Shown: piece after piece, positions 1-8,811 of the stretch
How positions within the stretch are numbered: position 1 is the first letter of the stretch
Layout of the letters: each line of letters starts with the position of its first letter
Assembly (NCBI RefSeq): GCF_002858765.1
Contig: NZ_PJRP01000011.1
Coordinates: 62,001-126,000, forward strand
Length of the DNA stretch: 64,000 nucleotides
Direction: 5' to 3'
Source: Cupriavidus pauculus
GTDB lineage: Bacteria > Pseudomonadota > Gammaproteobacteria > Burkholderiales > Burkholderiaceae
Translations under genes and position numbers: made by a program
The notes under the pieces: model-generated
The model's input: the letters and a program-made list of their open reading frames with translations, nothing else
Database searches by the model: none
Told to the model about the DNA's origin: nothing

Positions 1-1
1 T

Positions 2-1615
2 GGCCGCGTGAGCCTGCTGACGCAAAGCGGGAATGTATGCGCAGCCGTCTTCGCCATCGCCCGTGAACTTGATGTGCCGTTCAGCCAGTTTATCAACACC
101 GGCAACGAAGCTTGCATCGATTTTTCGGCCTATCTCGACTATCTGGCAGAGGATGCGCAGACGGATGCGGTGATTGGCTATATCGAGGAGCTTCGCGACG
201 GCCCAGGATTCATTCGGGCGGCGTCGGCATGCGCAGAGGCCGGAAAGCCGCTGATTGTCTACAAGGCCGGAGAAACCGATAAAGGTCGCGAGGCGGTGCG
301 CTCGCATACCTCGGCCCTGGCCGGCAACCAGGCCATCTATCGCGCCGCGTTCGCTCAGCTCAATGTCATCGAATGCCAGGACTTCGCGCAGATGGCCCAC
401 ATCGCTGAGCTATCGCGCTATCGAGACCGATCGGCCGGACGGCGTGTGGCGATTGTCAGCATCTCCGGCGCGGTGGGCGCGATCCTGGCTGACAAGTGCA
501 TTGGTGCGGGGTTAGAGGTGCCGACGCTCCCTGGCGCATTGCAGGACACGTTGCGTGCCGGTATTCCGGACTACGGCATGGTGTCGAATCCGATCGATGT
601 CACCGGAAATGTCGTCAATGACCCGGGTTTCGTCCGTACGGCGCTTGGCGCATTGGCAACGGCCGAGACCATCGATACGATCATCGTGTACGCCCCCGGC
701 TATCTGCTCGATCGGATGGCGGATGACCTCGCCGGCGTGTCGGCGCAACACGGCCGACTTATCGTGGCGGTCGATACGGGGCGCGCGACCCGGCGCGCGT
801 ATCTGCGCGACGCCGGCATTCCCGTGATGACTGATATCGGTATGACGATGCAGGCGTTGGCCCCATTCCTGCACTGGCAAGAGCGACGTGCGCGCAAACC
901 GTGGCGTGCGCTTGCCCAGGCATGCCGCCCGTTGCCGTCTGGACCGGACAGGTTGGCGCGCAACGAGCATGAAGCACGGGCCTGGTTTGTTTCGCAGGGT
1001 GTGCCGACCATCGCCGAACGGATTGCGACGACGGCAGAGGAGGCCGTCGCCGCCGCCACCGCACTCGGATACCCCGTTGCGTTAAAAGTGCTCAGCGCCG
1101 ACGTACCCCACAAGACGGAAGCAGGCGGGGTGCAATTACATCTGGGGACGTCAGGGGCAGTGCGCGAAGCGTTTCACGTCATGTTGGCCAACGTGGGCCA
1201 GCATGTCCCGGACGCCCGGATAGAGGGCGTGGTCGTGCAGAAGATGGCGCCGCCCGCCGTAGAGCTGATCGTGGGTGCGGTACGCGATCCGGTGTTTGGT
1301 GCCGCGCTGACGGTTGGGCTAGGCGGTACGCTCACGGAACTGTACCGCGATGTCTGCCATCGACTGCTGCCTGTCAATGCGCAGGACGCACGCGCGATGC
1401 TGGGCCAGTTGAAGGCATTTCCCTTGCTCGACGGGTACCGGAACGCGCCGCTGCGCGACGTTGACGCGACATGCGAAGCCATTGCTGCGTTTTCTCGTGC
1501 GTTTCTGGCGCTCGGGGACGAGGCGGCGGAAGCGGAAATCAATCCGTTGGCGGTGTTTGAGCGCGGGCACGGTGTGGCGATGCTCGACGCACTCATTCTG
1601 CCTGCGCAGCCGTAG
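2..1615 (+). CDS. NDP-forming acyl-CoA synthetase (acetate--CoA ligase family), 5' end cut off
   Basis: Would activate a carboxylic acid to its CoA thioester with ATP through a phospho-histidine enzyme, in the cytoplasm. The open frame runs off the left edge, so the GTG at 8 is not taken as the start. The visible part (about 537 residues) begins in a succinyl-CoA-ligase-like Rossmann segment (SQSGN), followed by HTSALAGN, which resembles the phospho-His region, and ends in an ATP-grasp domain from about residue 315 to the end (ALKVLSADVPHKTEAGGV, GLGGTLTELYRD). Full-length relatives are near 700 residues, so the N-terminal CoA-binding domain is missing here. It heads a co-directional run with a Bug transporter protein and two acyl-CoA dehydrogenases, which suggests it activates the acid that they oxidise. 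The substrate cannot be read from the sequence. Confidence 0.85.
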   Translation, partial: GRVSLLTQSGNVCAAVFAIARELDVPFSQFINTGNEACIDFSAYLDYLAEDAQTDAVIGYIEELRDGPGFIRAASACAEAGKPLIVYKAGETDKGREAVRSHTSALAGNQAIYRAAFAQLNVIECQDFAQMAHIAELSRYRDRSAGRRVAIVSISGAVGAILADKCIGAGLEVPTLPGALQDTLRAGIPDYGMVSNPIDVTGNVVNDPGFVRTALGALATAETIDTIIVYAPGYLLDRMADDLAGVSAQHGRLIVAVDTGRATRRAYLRDAGIPVMTDIGMTMQALAPFLHWQERRARKPWRALAQACRPLPSGPDRLARNEHEARAWFVSQGVPTIAERIATTAEEAVAAATALGYPVALKVLSADVPHKTEAGGVQLHLGTSGAVREAFHVMLANVGQHVPDARIEGVVVQKMAPPAVELIVGAVRDPVFGAALTVGLGGTLTELYRDVCHRLLPVNAQDARAMLGQLKAFPLLDGYRNAPLRDVDATCEAIAAFSRAFLALGDEAAEAEINPLAVFERGHGVAMLDALILPAQP

Positions 1616-1672
1616 CAGCATTGCCGGTACATGGGTGCCGGACGTTCGATAACGAAAAAATAGGAGACTGCC

Positions 1673-2644
1673 ATGATCAAACGTTTGCTCGCAGGGACGA
1701 TTGCGATGTGTGCCGTGTCGCTGGGCGCGCCTGCTGCTGCAGCGGATGTCTATCCCGCCAAGCCGGTGCGCATCATCGTGCCGTTCACCCCTGGTGGTGC
1801 TGCCGACATCATGACGCGCGCACTGGGCGAGCGCTTGCGCAAGCAGCTGGGGCAGCCCATCGTCATCGAGAACAAACCTGGTGCCGGTACGGTGATCGCA
1901 TCGGACTATGTCGCCAAGCAGACCCCCGACGGCTACACGCTGCTGATGGCTGCCTCGTCGCTGGGGATTGCACCGAGTATCTACAAGAACGTCAGCTACG
2001 ACCCGGTCAAGGACTTCGCCCCCATTACGTTGGTGGCATCGGTCGTGCATGTGTTGGAAGTCAACGCATCGCTGCCCGTCCACAACGTCAAGGAGTTGAT
2101 CGCGTACATGAAAAACAGCGCCAAGCCGCTGAGCTATAGCTCGGCCGGAACGGGTACCTCCACGCATCTGGAAGCGGAGTTGCTGAAATCCATGGCGGGC
2201 GTCGATATGACGCATATCCCATACAAGGGGAGCGCGCCGGCATTGACCGATCTGGTGGGGGGAAACGTTCAGGTCATGGTAGACGCTTACGCGTCGTCGG
2301 CGCCGTTCATCAAGGCGGGCAGCGTGCGCGCGCTGGCGGTAACCACCGCGAAGCGTTCCGCAACGTTGCCCAACCTGCCCACAGTGGCCGAATCTGGGCT
2401 GCCGGGCTACGAAGCGATGCCATGGCTTGGATTGCTGGCGCCGGCCGGCACGCCACCAGAGGTGGTGCAGCGTGTCTACGCTGCGGTACAGGAATCGTTG
2501 AAGGATCCCTCGTTGGCGCAGCAGTTTCACGACCTGGGCCTCGACATCATCGGCAACACGCCCGTGCAGTTTGCGGCGTTCGTGAAGCAGGATGCCGTGA
2601 AATGGGCCAAGGTGGCCAAGACTTCCGGCGCCCAGGCGGACTGA
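1673..2644 (+). CDS. Bug/TctC-family periplasmic solute-binding protein
   Basis: A 323-residue extracytoplasmic binding protein of the tripartite tricarboxylate transporter type. The signal peptide is visible (MIKRLLAGTIAMCAVSLGAPAAAA), followed by the family's YPAKPVRIIVPFTPGGAADI motif, the GYTLL motif near residue 85, and the HIPYKG and PTVAESGLPGYE motifs. AGGAG stands 6-7 bases before the ATG. No TctA or TctB membrane genes are nearby. That is typical of Bug proteins in Burkholderiales, which are often encoded away from their permease beside the enzymes that use their ligand. The ligand is probably the carboxylic acid handled by the flanking acyl-CoA synthetase and dehydrogenases; this is inference from context. 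Confidence 0.93.
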   Translation: MIKRLLAGTIAMCAVSLGAPAAAADVYPAKPVRIIVPFTPGGAADIMTRALGERLRKQLGQPIVIENKPGAGTVIASDYVAKQTPDGYTLLMAASSLGIAPSIYKNVSYDPVKDFAPITLVASVVHVLEVNASLPVHNVKELIAYMKNSAKPLSYSSAGTGTSTHLEAELLKSMAGVDMTHIPYKGSAPALTDLVGGNVQVMVDAYASSAPFIKAGSVRALAVTTAKRSATLPNLPTVAESGLPGYEAMPWLGLLAPAGTPPEVVQRVYAAVQESLKDPSLAQQFHDLGLDIIGNTPVQFAAFVKQDAVKWAKVAKTSGAQAD

Positions 2645-2648
2645 TGCC

Positions 2649-3866
2649 ATGCGCCTGACGTTGACAGAAACGCAGACGCTGCTGGAGTCGAGTGCGCTGC
2701 ATTGGCTGGCCGGCAATGCTGACGCCATGCGCGACGCTAGCGAACCAGACAAATACTGGTCCATGTTCGCTGAGATGGGATGGCTGGCGCTGCCCCACGC
2801 GGAGGCCGTTGGCGGCTTTGGTGGTGGGCCCATTGAGGTGGGTTTGCTCATGCGCGCCTTGGGGAGGCATCGGACTGGCGCAGCACCGTATCGCAATGGG
2901 GTCCTCATGGCGGCACGCGCGCTGGACGAGCTAGGCACGCGCGTGCAGCGCGACACGTGGCTAGCGGGCCTGATGGCGGGCGAACAACGCATGGCAATGG
3001 CGCATGCCGAGCCCGGGCAGGAGAATCCTTGGAGGTTGCCGTCCACCGTTGCGACATGGAATGCGCATACGCGGCGGTGGACGCTGCGCGGCAAGAAATC
3101 AATGGTGGTTGGCGCCGGCAACGCCAGCGCAATCATCGTGAGTGCCGCCATTCATGCGAACCCATCCCGGCTCGGCCTGTTCGTGCTGCCCATCAATGCT
3201 TCGGGCTTGGCGTCGACGCCGTGCAGCATGGCGGACGGCAACGCTGCCATCGATATTCTGCTGAATGACGTGACCGTTGACGAAGCGGCGCAGCTCGGCA
3301 CAGATAGCGCCGCCGCCGAGGTAACAGATACGTTCGTCGCCCTTGTTGGTGAAGCGCTGATCGCCTCGTGCTGGGAAGCCACCGGCGCGATGCGTGCGGC
3401 GTTGGAAGCGACTGTTTCGCATGTCACGCAGCGTGAGCAATTCGGCCGGACGCTTGCGTCGTTTCAGTCGGTCCAGCACAGGCTTGCAGAGATGGCGGTG
3501 TGTTGCGAGGAAGCCGCGGCAGCCTGCGAGCTGGCGGCGCTGCGCGTCGCCGCAGATCGCAGATTGGCGTGCAACGCGGCCTCCATGGCGAAGTCATGTA
3601 CCAGCCGCGCCGCACGCTATGTCGCGGCCAACGCCGTGCAACTGCATGGTGGGATGGGTGTGTCGGAGGAGTTGCATGTGGCTGGCCTGTTCCGGCTGCT
3701 GACGCGATTCCAGCTTGAGGACGGCCATGCCGATTGGCACGCCGCCCGGCTTGGCGCTGCCATGAGCGTTGGCGACTGGCGCCACAGCCAGACGTTGCTG
3801 GCCCCCACGACATCCATCGAACCCCCCGTTCACAAAGAGGAGACGCGTGAATGGATCTGCAATTAA
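2649..3866 (+). CDS. Acyl-CoA dehydrogenase, subunit-like (first of a pair)
   Basis: A 405-residue protein with the acyl-CoA dehydrogenase fold: N-terminal helical domain, a middle beta domain around residues 115-225, and a C-terminal helical domain with REQFGRTLASFQSVQHRLAEM and the LHGGMGVSEELHVAGLFR motif. The middle-domain flavin-binding motif is degenerate (AHAEPGQENPW), unlike the well-kept version in the next gene. Its 3' end overlaps the next dehydrogenase by 16 bases, so the two are translationally coupled. Overlapping acyl-CoA dehydrogenase pairs, as in actinobacterial steroid catabolism, often form heteromeric enzymes. That arrangement is plausible here but inferred. It would oxidise an acyl-CoA to the 2-enoyl-CoA and pass electrons to ETF. 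Confidence 0.88.
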   Translation: MRLTLTETQTLLESSALHWLAGNADAMRDASEPDKYWSMFAEMGWLALPHAEAVGGFGGGPIEVGLLMRALGRHRTGAAPYRNGVLMAARALDELGTRVQRDTWLAGLMAGEQRMAMAHAEPGQENPWRLPSTVATWNAHTRRWTLRGKKSMVVGAGNASAIIVSAAIHANPSRLGLFVLPINASGLASTPCSMADGNAAIDILLNDVTVDEAAQLGTDSAAAEVTDTFVALVGEALIASCWEATGAMRAALEATVSHVTQREQFGRTLASFQSVQHRLAEMAVCCEEAAAACELAALRVAADRRLACNAASMAKSCTSRAARYVAANAVQLHGGMGVSEELHVAGLFRLLTRFQLEDGHADWHAARLGAAMSVGDWRHSQTLLAPTTSIEPPVHKEETREWICN

Positions 3867-5056
3867 CGCCGGAGCTGATCGCGTTCCGGGATGCCGTGCG
3901 GGACTATCTTCGTGACCAACTGACGCCCGAGCTGCGTCGAGGTCAGCAGCTCACGTCGGCGATGTATCCGGAACCTGAGATTTCGGGTCCCTGGCAGGCG
4001 CGACTGCGCGAACGTGGTTGGCTCGTTCCGCTCTGGCCTCGCGAGTGGGGTGGCACTGGATGGAGTGCAATCGAGCGCTTTATCTTCGAGACCGAATGCG
4101 CGCTGGCCGGCGCGCCGCTCGTGCATCCGATGGGCGTGAGGCTGGTGGGCCCGGTGATTCTGCAGTATGGAACGGACGCGCAGAAGGCGCTTTATCTGCC
4201 GCGCATCTTGTCTGGCGATGACTATTGGTGCCAGGGCTTTTCCGAGTCAGGCGCGGGATCAGATCTTGCCTCACTGCGCACGCGTGCGGTGCGTGATGGG
4301 GACGACTATGTCGTGAACGGCAGCAAGCTGTGGACAACGCACGCCCACCATGCCAACCGAATGTTCGCGCTGGTGCGGACAAGCAACGCGGGGCGGCGCC
4401 AGGAGGGCATCAGCTTTCTGCTAATCGACATGGCGAGCCCAGGGGTCTCGGTGCGTCCTGTTCCGACAATTGGTGGGGACCATGACGTCAATGAAGTGTT
4501 CTTCGACAATGTGCGCGTGCCGGTTACCGACAGGATTGGTGCCGAGAACCAGGGCTGGGAGTGTGCGCGCTATCTGCTTGAATTCGAGCGCGGCGCCGGC
4601 ATTTTCAGCCCCCGACTGCGGGCACAACTCAAGCGCATAGGGGATGTGCTGGCGAGTCTGCCGCAATGCGAGAGCGACTTGACTGTGCCGTCGCTGCGCG
4701 CTCTACGGTTTGGTGAGGTGTCCGCTGATCTCGATGCATTTGAGATGCTGGAACTGAAGACAATGTGTTCGGTGCCGCCCGGCGAGCGGCCTGGTCCCGT
4801 GGCATCCATCCTGAAGCTGCGCGCCAGCCGGCTACGGCAAGCGATCAGTGAAATGGGTCTGTCGCTGATGGGAGCGGAATGCCTGCGATGGCGCGCCGCC
4901 GGCGAGCTTGACGACGCTGACCACCGCGTGACGCAGGACGACGCGCTGCGCGACTGTCTGCTTCCCGACTTCTTAAATGCCCGTGCTTACACGATTTTCG
5001 GGGGCGCTGCCGAGATCCAGCTAGGAATCATCGCGAAATCGTGCCTCGGTATCTGA
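3851..5056 (+). CDS. Acyl-CoA dehydrogenase (second of a pair)
   Basis: A 401-residue acyl-CoA dehydrogenase. The flavin and substrate loop is well preserved (QGFSESGAGSDLASLRTRAV near residue 125), followed by NGSKLWTTHAHHAN and a C-terminal domain ending in ARAYTIFGGAAEIQLGIIAKSCLGI, the family's usual C-terminal signature. The ATG lies inside the 3' end of the previous dehydrogenase and is preceded by AGGAGACGCGTGA, so expression is probably coupled. It is likely the catalytically complete partner of the pair. The neighbouring acyl-CoA synthetase and Bug protein suggest a branched or cyclic acid as substrate rather than ordinary fatty acids, which is inference. Confidence 0.93.
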   Translation: MDLQLTPELIAFRDAVRDYLRDQLTPELRRGQQLTSAMYPEPEISGPWQARLRERGWLVPLWPREWGGTGWSAIERFIFETECALAGAPLVHPMGVRLVGPVILQYGTDAQKALYLPRILSGDDYWCQGFSESGAGSDLASLRTRAVRDGDDYVVNGSKLWTTHAHHANRMFALVRTSNAGRRQEGISFLLIDMASPGVSVRPVPTIGGDHDVNEVFFDNVRVPVTDRIGAENQGWECARYLLEFERGAGIFSPRLRAQLKRIGDVLASLPQCESDLTVPSLRALRFGEVSADLDAFEMLELKTMCSVPPGERPGPVASILKLRASRLRQAISEMGLSLMGAECLRWRAAGELDDADHRVTQDDALRDCLLPDFLNARAYTIFGGAAEIQLGIIAKSCLGI

Positions 5057-5271
5057 CGCCGCAGGTTGTTCGGCGGTGCGTTTTGACTTGAGCCGGAATC
5101 CTCTTCCTGATTCGTGAGCACAGAAGCGCAATTGTGTGGGAATTCGCTATAAGAGAACGAGCAAAACGGTATTAGACGCACGCCAACCACGCTCCATATA
5201 CTCCTCGCACCACCTTGATGTGGCGCGGCAGGCCGGAAAGGCCGCCGACGGATACAAACCAGGAGACAAGC

Positions 5272-6750
5272 GTGATCCAGAAGTACGACCTCTACATCAA
5301 CGGCCGCGCCCGCGCCCCGAAAAGCGGGCGAATGCTGCAAAGCATCAATCCATTTACTTCCGAGGTCTGGGCTGAAATTCCCGACGCCGGTGCCGAGGAT
5401 GTGGCGGACGCCGTCACAGCGGCGAACCAGGCTTTCCGAGACGTGTGGCGTGACCTGCCCGGTATTCGTCGCGCAGAACTGATGTTGCGACTGGCCTCGC
5501 TGATAGAGAGCCAGGCAGACCGCATCTCCCGGATCGAGAGCACTGACAATGGCAAGATCGTGCGGGAAACGCGTCCGCAAATGGTCTGGGTGGGACGCCA
5601 GCTTCGCTACTTCGCAGGGTACGCGGACAAGCTCTTCGGGCAGCATATTCCGTTGGACCAGCCGAACACACTCGACTACCTGTCAATGGAGCCTTTCGGG
5701 GTGGTGGCACTGATCACCGCCTGGAATTCCCCACTCGCCTTGTTGGCGAACAAACTTGCCCCTGCCTTGGCTGCCGGAAATTGCGTGGTGGTCAAGCCTT
5801 CTGAACATGCGTCAGCCTCTACGCTCGAGTTTGCCGCGCTGGTCGAGGAAGCTGGCTTTCCGCCTGGCGTGTTCAATGTGGTGACTGGCGGTGCGGAAAC
5901 GGGCCGCGCCTTGGTGCAGCACCCAGGCGTCTCGCTGGTCAGCTTCACAGGCAGCCCCGGTGTCGGACGCGAAATCGCCGCGATGGCGGGGCGTCGCCTG
6001 ATTCCCGTCAAGCTGGAACTCGGCGGCAAGTCGCCCAACATCATCTTCGATGATGCTGACCTGGACAAGGCCGTCGTAGGTGCATTGGCCGGCATCTTCG
6101 GTGCCACGGGCCAAACCTGCGTGGCCGGGTCGCGACTGCTTGTGCAGCGTGGCGTGGTAGACCGCGTGGTGTCGCGCCTGGCGGAACGCGCCCAGCAGAT
6201 TCGAATGGGCGACCCGCTCAATCCCGCGACGGAGATGGGGACGGTTGCAAACGAGCCGCAGTTTCGCCGCATCCTGAACGCCATTGAGCAGGCGAAGGAC
6301 GCAGGCGCGCGGCTAGTCACCGGCGGCAAGCGCGCACAAGGCGAGGGGCTGGGCGAAGGGTACTTCATAGAGCCGACAATCTTTGCGGACGTCGACAACG
6401 GCAGTCATCTGGCACAGGAGGAAATCTTCGGCCCGGTGCTCGCCGTGATCCCTTTTGAAACGGAGGAAGAGGCGGTGCGACTGGCCAACGACAGCCCCTA
6501 CGGGCTGGCAGCGGGGATTTGGTCGCGAGATCTGGCGCGCGTGATGCGGGTCACCCGTCAGATGCAATGCGGGTCGGTCTGGGTTAACACTTACCGTGCT
6601 ATCGCGGCCCAAGTGCCATTTGGCGGGTTCAAGGAGTCCGGGATTGGGCGAGAGCGTGGCGAAGCGGGATTGCGGGAATACCTCACGACCCGCAACGTGA
6701 TGATTGATTTCTCCGACGACGTGCGCGATCCGTTTGCGATCCGCACTTGA
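5272..6750 (+). CDS. NAD(P)-dependent aldehyde dehydrogenase
   Basis: Oxidises an aldehyde to a carboxylic acid. A GTG start at 5272 (AGGAG 7 bases upstream, product VIQKYDLYINGRA) gives 492 residues, the usual family size; the longer frame opening at 5215 adds an unlikely low-complexity tail. Family motifs are complete: AWNSPLALLANKLAPALAAGNCVVVKPSE, catalytic Glu249 in ELGGKSP, catalytic Cys283 in GATGQTCVAGSR, and EEIFGPVLAV. The 215-base gap before it, compared with tight spacing upstream, may carry a promoter but none is clear. It lies between the paired acyl-CoA dehydrogenases and a second Bug protein. Its substrate could be a semialdehyde of the same pathway as the hydroxyisobutyrate-type dehydrogenase downstream. 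Confidence 0.93.
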   Translation: MIQKYDLYINGRARAPKSGRMLQSINPFTSEVWAEIPDAGAEDVADAVTAANQAFRDVWRDLPGIRRAELMLRLASLIESQADRISRIESTDNGKIVRETRPQMVWVGRQLRYFAGYADKLFGQHIPLDQPNTLDYLSMEPFGVVALITAWNSPLALLANKLAPALAAGNCVVVKPSEHASASTLEFAALVEEAGFPPGVFNVVTGGAETGRALVQHPGVSLVSFTGSPGVGREIAAMAGRRLIPVKLELGGKSPNIIFDDADLDKAVVGALAGIFGATGQTCVAGSRLLVQRGVVDRVVSRLAERAQQIRMGDPLNPATEMGTVANEPQFRRILNAIEQAKDAGARLVTGGKRAQGEGLGEGYFIEPTIFADVDNGSHLAQEEIFGPVLAVIPFETEEEAVRLANDSPYGLAAGIWSRDLARVMRVTRQMQCGSVWVNTYRAIAAQVPFGGFKESGIGRERGEAGLREYLTTRNVMIDFSDDVRDPFAIRT

Positions 6751-6774
6751 GCCACCACCGCTGAGGAGAACATC

Positions 6775-7809
6775 ATGGCTATCAAGCAGAATGACTCCGG
6801 TGTGCCGGCACCACGCCGCATCACACGACGCCGTGCGCTGGCGATGTGCGGCGGTGCATTGACCCTGCTGGCGGGGACGGCACCGTTTGCGTCCCGTGCT
6901 TCCAATGGCAGCTATCCGTCGGGCCCAATACGGTTGGTCGTGCCATTCCCGCCTGGTGGGTCGGTCGATACCGTTGCACGGACTATCGGTCCCCAACTTC
7001 AGGAGCAACTCGGCCAACCGGTTGTTATCGAGAACCGGCCAGGCGCCAGCAGCGTGATCGGCGCTCAGTACGTCAAGCACGCGAAGTCCGATGGCTACAC
7101 GATACTGCTCAACGCGTCGTTGCAGGTCGCCAACCCGATGTTGCTAAGCACTGCAACGTACGATCCGATGAAGGACTTTGTGCCCATCACCGGTATCGGT
7201 GCGCAACCGCAATTGGTCCTGGTACGTGCTGACGGCCCATACAAGACGCTGGCGGATCTGCTAAACGATGCACGCAAACGGCCGCGTGAACTGCAGTGGG
7301 CCATTGCGGCGTTCGGCGCGGCCGGCCACCTTGCCTGCGAACTCCTTAACGTGGAGGCAAAGATCCAGATGCCCGTCGTGCCATACAAGGGTGGTGCGCC
7401 GGCGCTGGTTGATCTGATGGGCGGACACGTCTCCGCCATGATTGAGCCGATGGCGTCTGCCTATCCGCACGTGAAAGCCGGCCGGCTGCGCGCGCTGGCG
7501 GTGACCAGCGACAAGCGACTGCCGTCGCTGCCGGATCTCCCCACCGTAGCCGAGAGCGGCTTTCCCGGGTTTGACATGCCGAGCTGGTACGGGCTGTGGG
7601 TGCCCGCAGGGACTCCGGATTCTGTTGTCGATCGCCTTTACCGAGAAATGCAAAAGGCGGTGCAGGCCCCCGCAGTGGCGAACAAGCTTGCCAGCATTGC
7701 GTTTCTACCGCGCGCGTCGTCGCCCAGTGACTTCACGCGCTACACGGCCAGCGAGCTGTCGAAATACCGCACGCTGATCGCACAGGCGAATATCAAAGCC
7801 GACCAGTAA
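6775..7809 (+). CDS. Bug/TctC-family periplasmic solute-binding protein (Tat-like signal)
   Basis: A 344-residue Bug protein, second of three in this window. The N-terminus carries a twin-arginine-like leader (RRITRRRALAMCGGALTLLAG) instead of a plain Sec signal, then the family sequence YPSGPIRLVVPFPPGGSVDT, SDGYTILLN, VVPYKGGAPALVDL and LPTVAESGFPGFD. GAGGAGAACATC before the ATG is a good ribosome-binding site. It is 24 bases after the aldehyde dehydrogenase, so clearly in the same transcript. It probably captures an organic acid in the periplasm. No matching TctAB membrane genes are visible. Confidence 0.93.
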   Translation: MAIKQNDSGVPAPRRITRRRALAMCGGALTLLAGTAPFASRASNGSYPSGPIRLVVPFPPGGSVDTVARTIGPQLQEQLGQPVVIENRPGASSVIGAQYVKHAKSDGYTILLNASLQVANPMLLSTATYDPMKDFVPITGIGAQPQLVLVRADGPYKTLADLLNDARKRPRELQWAIAAFGAAGHLACELLNVEAKIQMPVVPYKGGAPALVDLMGGHVSAMIEPMASAYPHVKAGRLRALAVTSDKRLPSLPDLPTVAESGFPGFDMPSWYGLWVPAGTPDSVVDRLYREMQKAVQAPAVANKLASIAFLPRASSPSDFTRYTASELSKYRTLIAQANIKADQ

Positions 7810-7905
7810 CCCGGCCGGTAGCCCGAACAGTCACCGACCAGTCACCGACAGGTCACCGAAAGACAGCCAGCTAACGCTGATCTCCATTCCGAAGGGAGCA
7901 GTAAC

Positions 7906-8808
7906 ATGAGTCAAGCAACGATCCTGGGCTTTATTGGCTTGGGCGTGATGGGCGAGCCGATGTGCGCGAATCTTGTGCGTAAGTCGGGAGCGACGGTCCA
8001 TGTGTTCGACATGGCGGGTGACGCCATGGCGCGCGTCGTAGAAAAAGGTGGAATTGCGCAGGCCTCAGCGGCAGCCGTGGGCGAGACCTCTGACATTGTC
8101 TTCCTGTCGTTGCCGTCCATTGTCGAAGTGGAGGCGGTCACGGCGCAACTGGTCGCTGCACCGAAGCGCCCGCGCTTGATTGTTGATATGAGCACCAGCG
8201 ACGTGGCACGTACACGTGCGCTAGCGGCAAAGCTCAAGGAGGCGGGCATCGCTTACGTCGACGCCCCGGTGGCCCGTACAAAACAGGCGGCAATTGACGG
8301 GACGCTACTCATCAGCGTTGGTGGGACGGCGGAAGACGTTGCAACGGTACGCCCCTACCTCGCGTGCATGGGGTCAGACGTTCTGCACTGCGGCGGCATC
8401 GGCAGCGGACAGTTGGTGAAGATCCTCAACAACATGATGGTCTTCATGACCGTCAACGCTTTGTCGGAAGTGCTCACGATTGGGCGACGCGCCGGGATGG
8501 ATGGCGAGGCGCTGTTCGAACTTTTGTCTCAAGGGTCTGCCGACAGCTTCGTATTGCGTAACCACGGCATGAAGTCGCTGGCGCGCGATCAGTTTCCGGA
8601 AAAAACCTTCCCGATGACGTATGCGATCAAGGATGCCCGTCTTGCGTTGTCACTTGCCGATGCCGCAGACTTCCGGCCGCATATCGCTTGGTACACCTAC
8701 GATTTGATGTGTCGCGCCAGCGAGGCAGGTCTCGCGCAGAACTACCACCCTGCGATGATCCAGCTAGTGGACGGCCGCATTAGCCCAGTGACGCCGACTC
8801 CCGACTGA
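7906..8808 (+). CDS. 3-hydroxyisobutyrate dehydrogenase-family NAD(P)-dependent oxidoreductase
   Basis: A 300-residue beta-hydroxyacid dehydrogenase. It starts with the Rossmann dinucleotide motif GFIGLGVMGEPMCANL, has the substrate-binding DAPVARTKQAAIDGTL segment around residue 122, and the catalytic lysine at about residue 172 in GSGQLVKILNNMM. The family oxidises 3-hydroxy acids such as 3-hydroxyisobutyrate to semialdehydes, or reduces semialdehydes in reverse. With the aldehyde dehydrogenase upstream this would make a hydroxy acid to semialdehyde to acid route. It is the last gene of the plus-strand operon: a strong terminator follows 24 bases later, inside the converging LysR gene. GAAGGGAGCAGTAAC precedes the ATG. 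Confidence 0.92.
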   Translation: MSQATILGFIGLGVMGEPMCANLVRKSGATVHVFDMAGDAMARVVEKGGIAQASAAAVGETSDIVFLSLPSIVEVEAVTAQLVAAPKRPRLIVDMSTSDVARTRALAAKLKEAGIAYVDAPVARTKQAAIDGTLLISVGGTAEDVATVRPYLACMGSDVLHCGGIGSGQLVKILNNMMVFMTVNALSEVLTIGRRAGMDGEALFELLSQGSADSFVLRNHGMKSLARDQFPEKTFPMTYAIKDARLALSLADAADFRPHIAWYTYDLMCRASEAGLAQNYHPAMIQLVDGRISPVTPTPD

Positions 8809-8811
8809 CGA

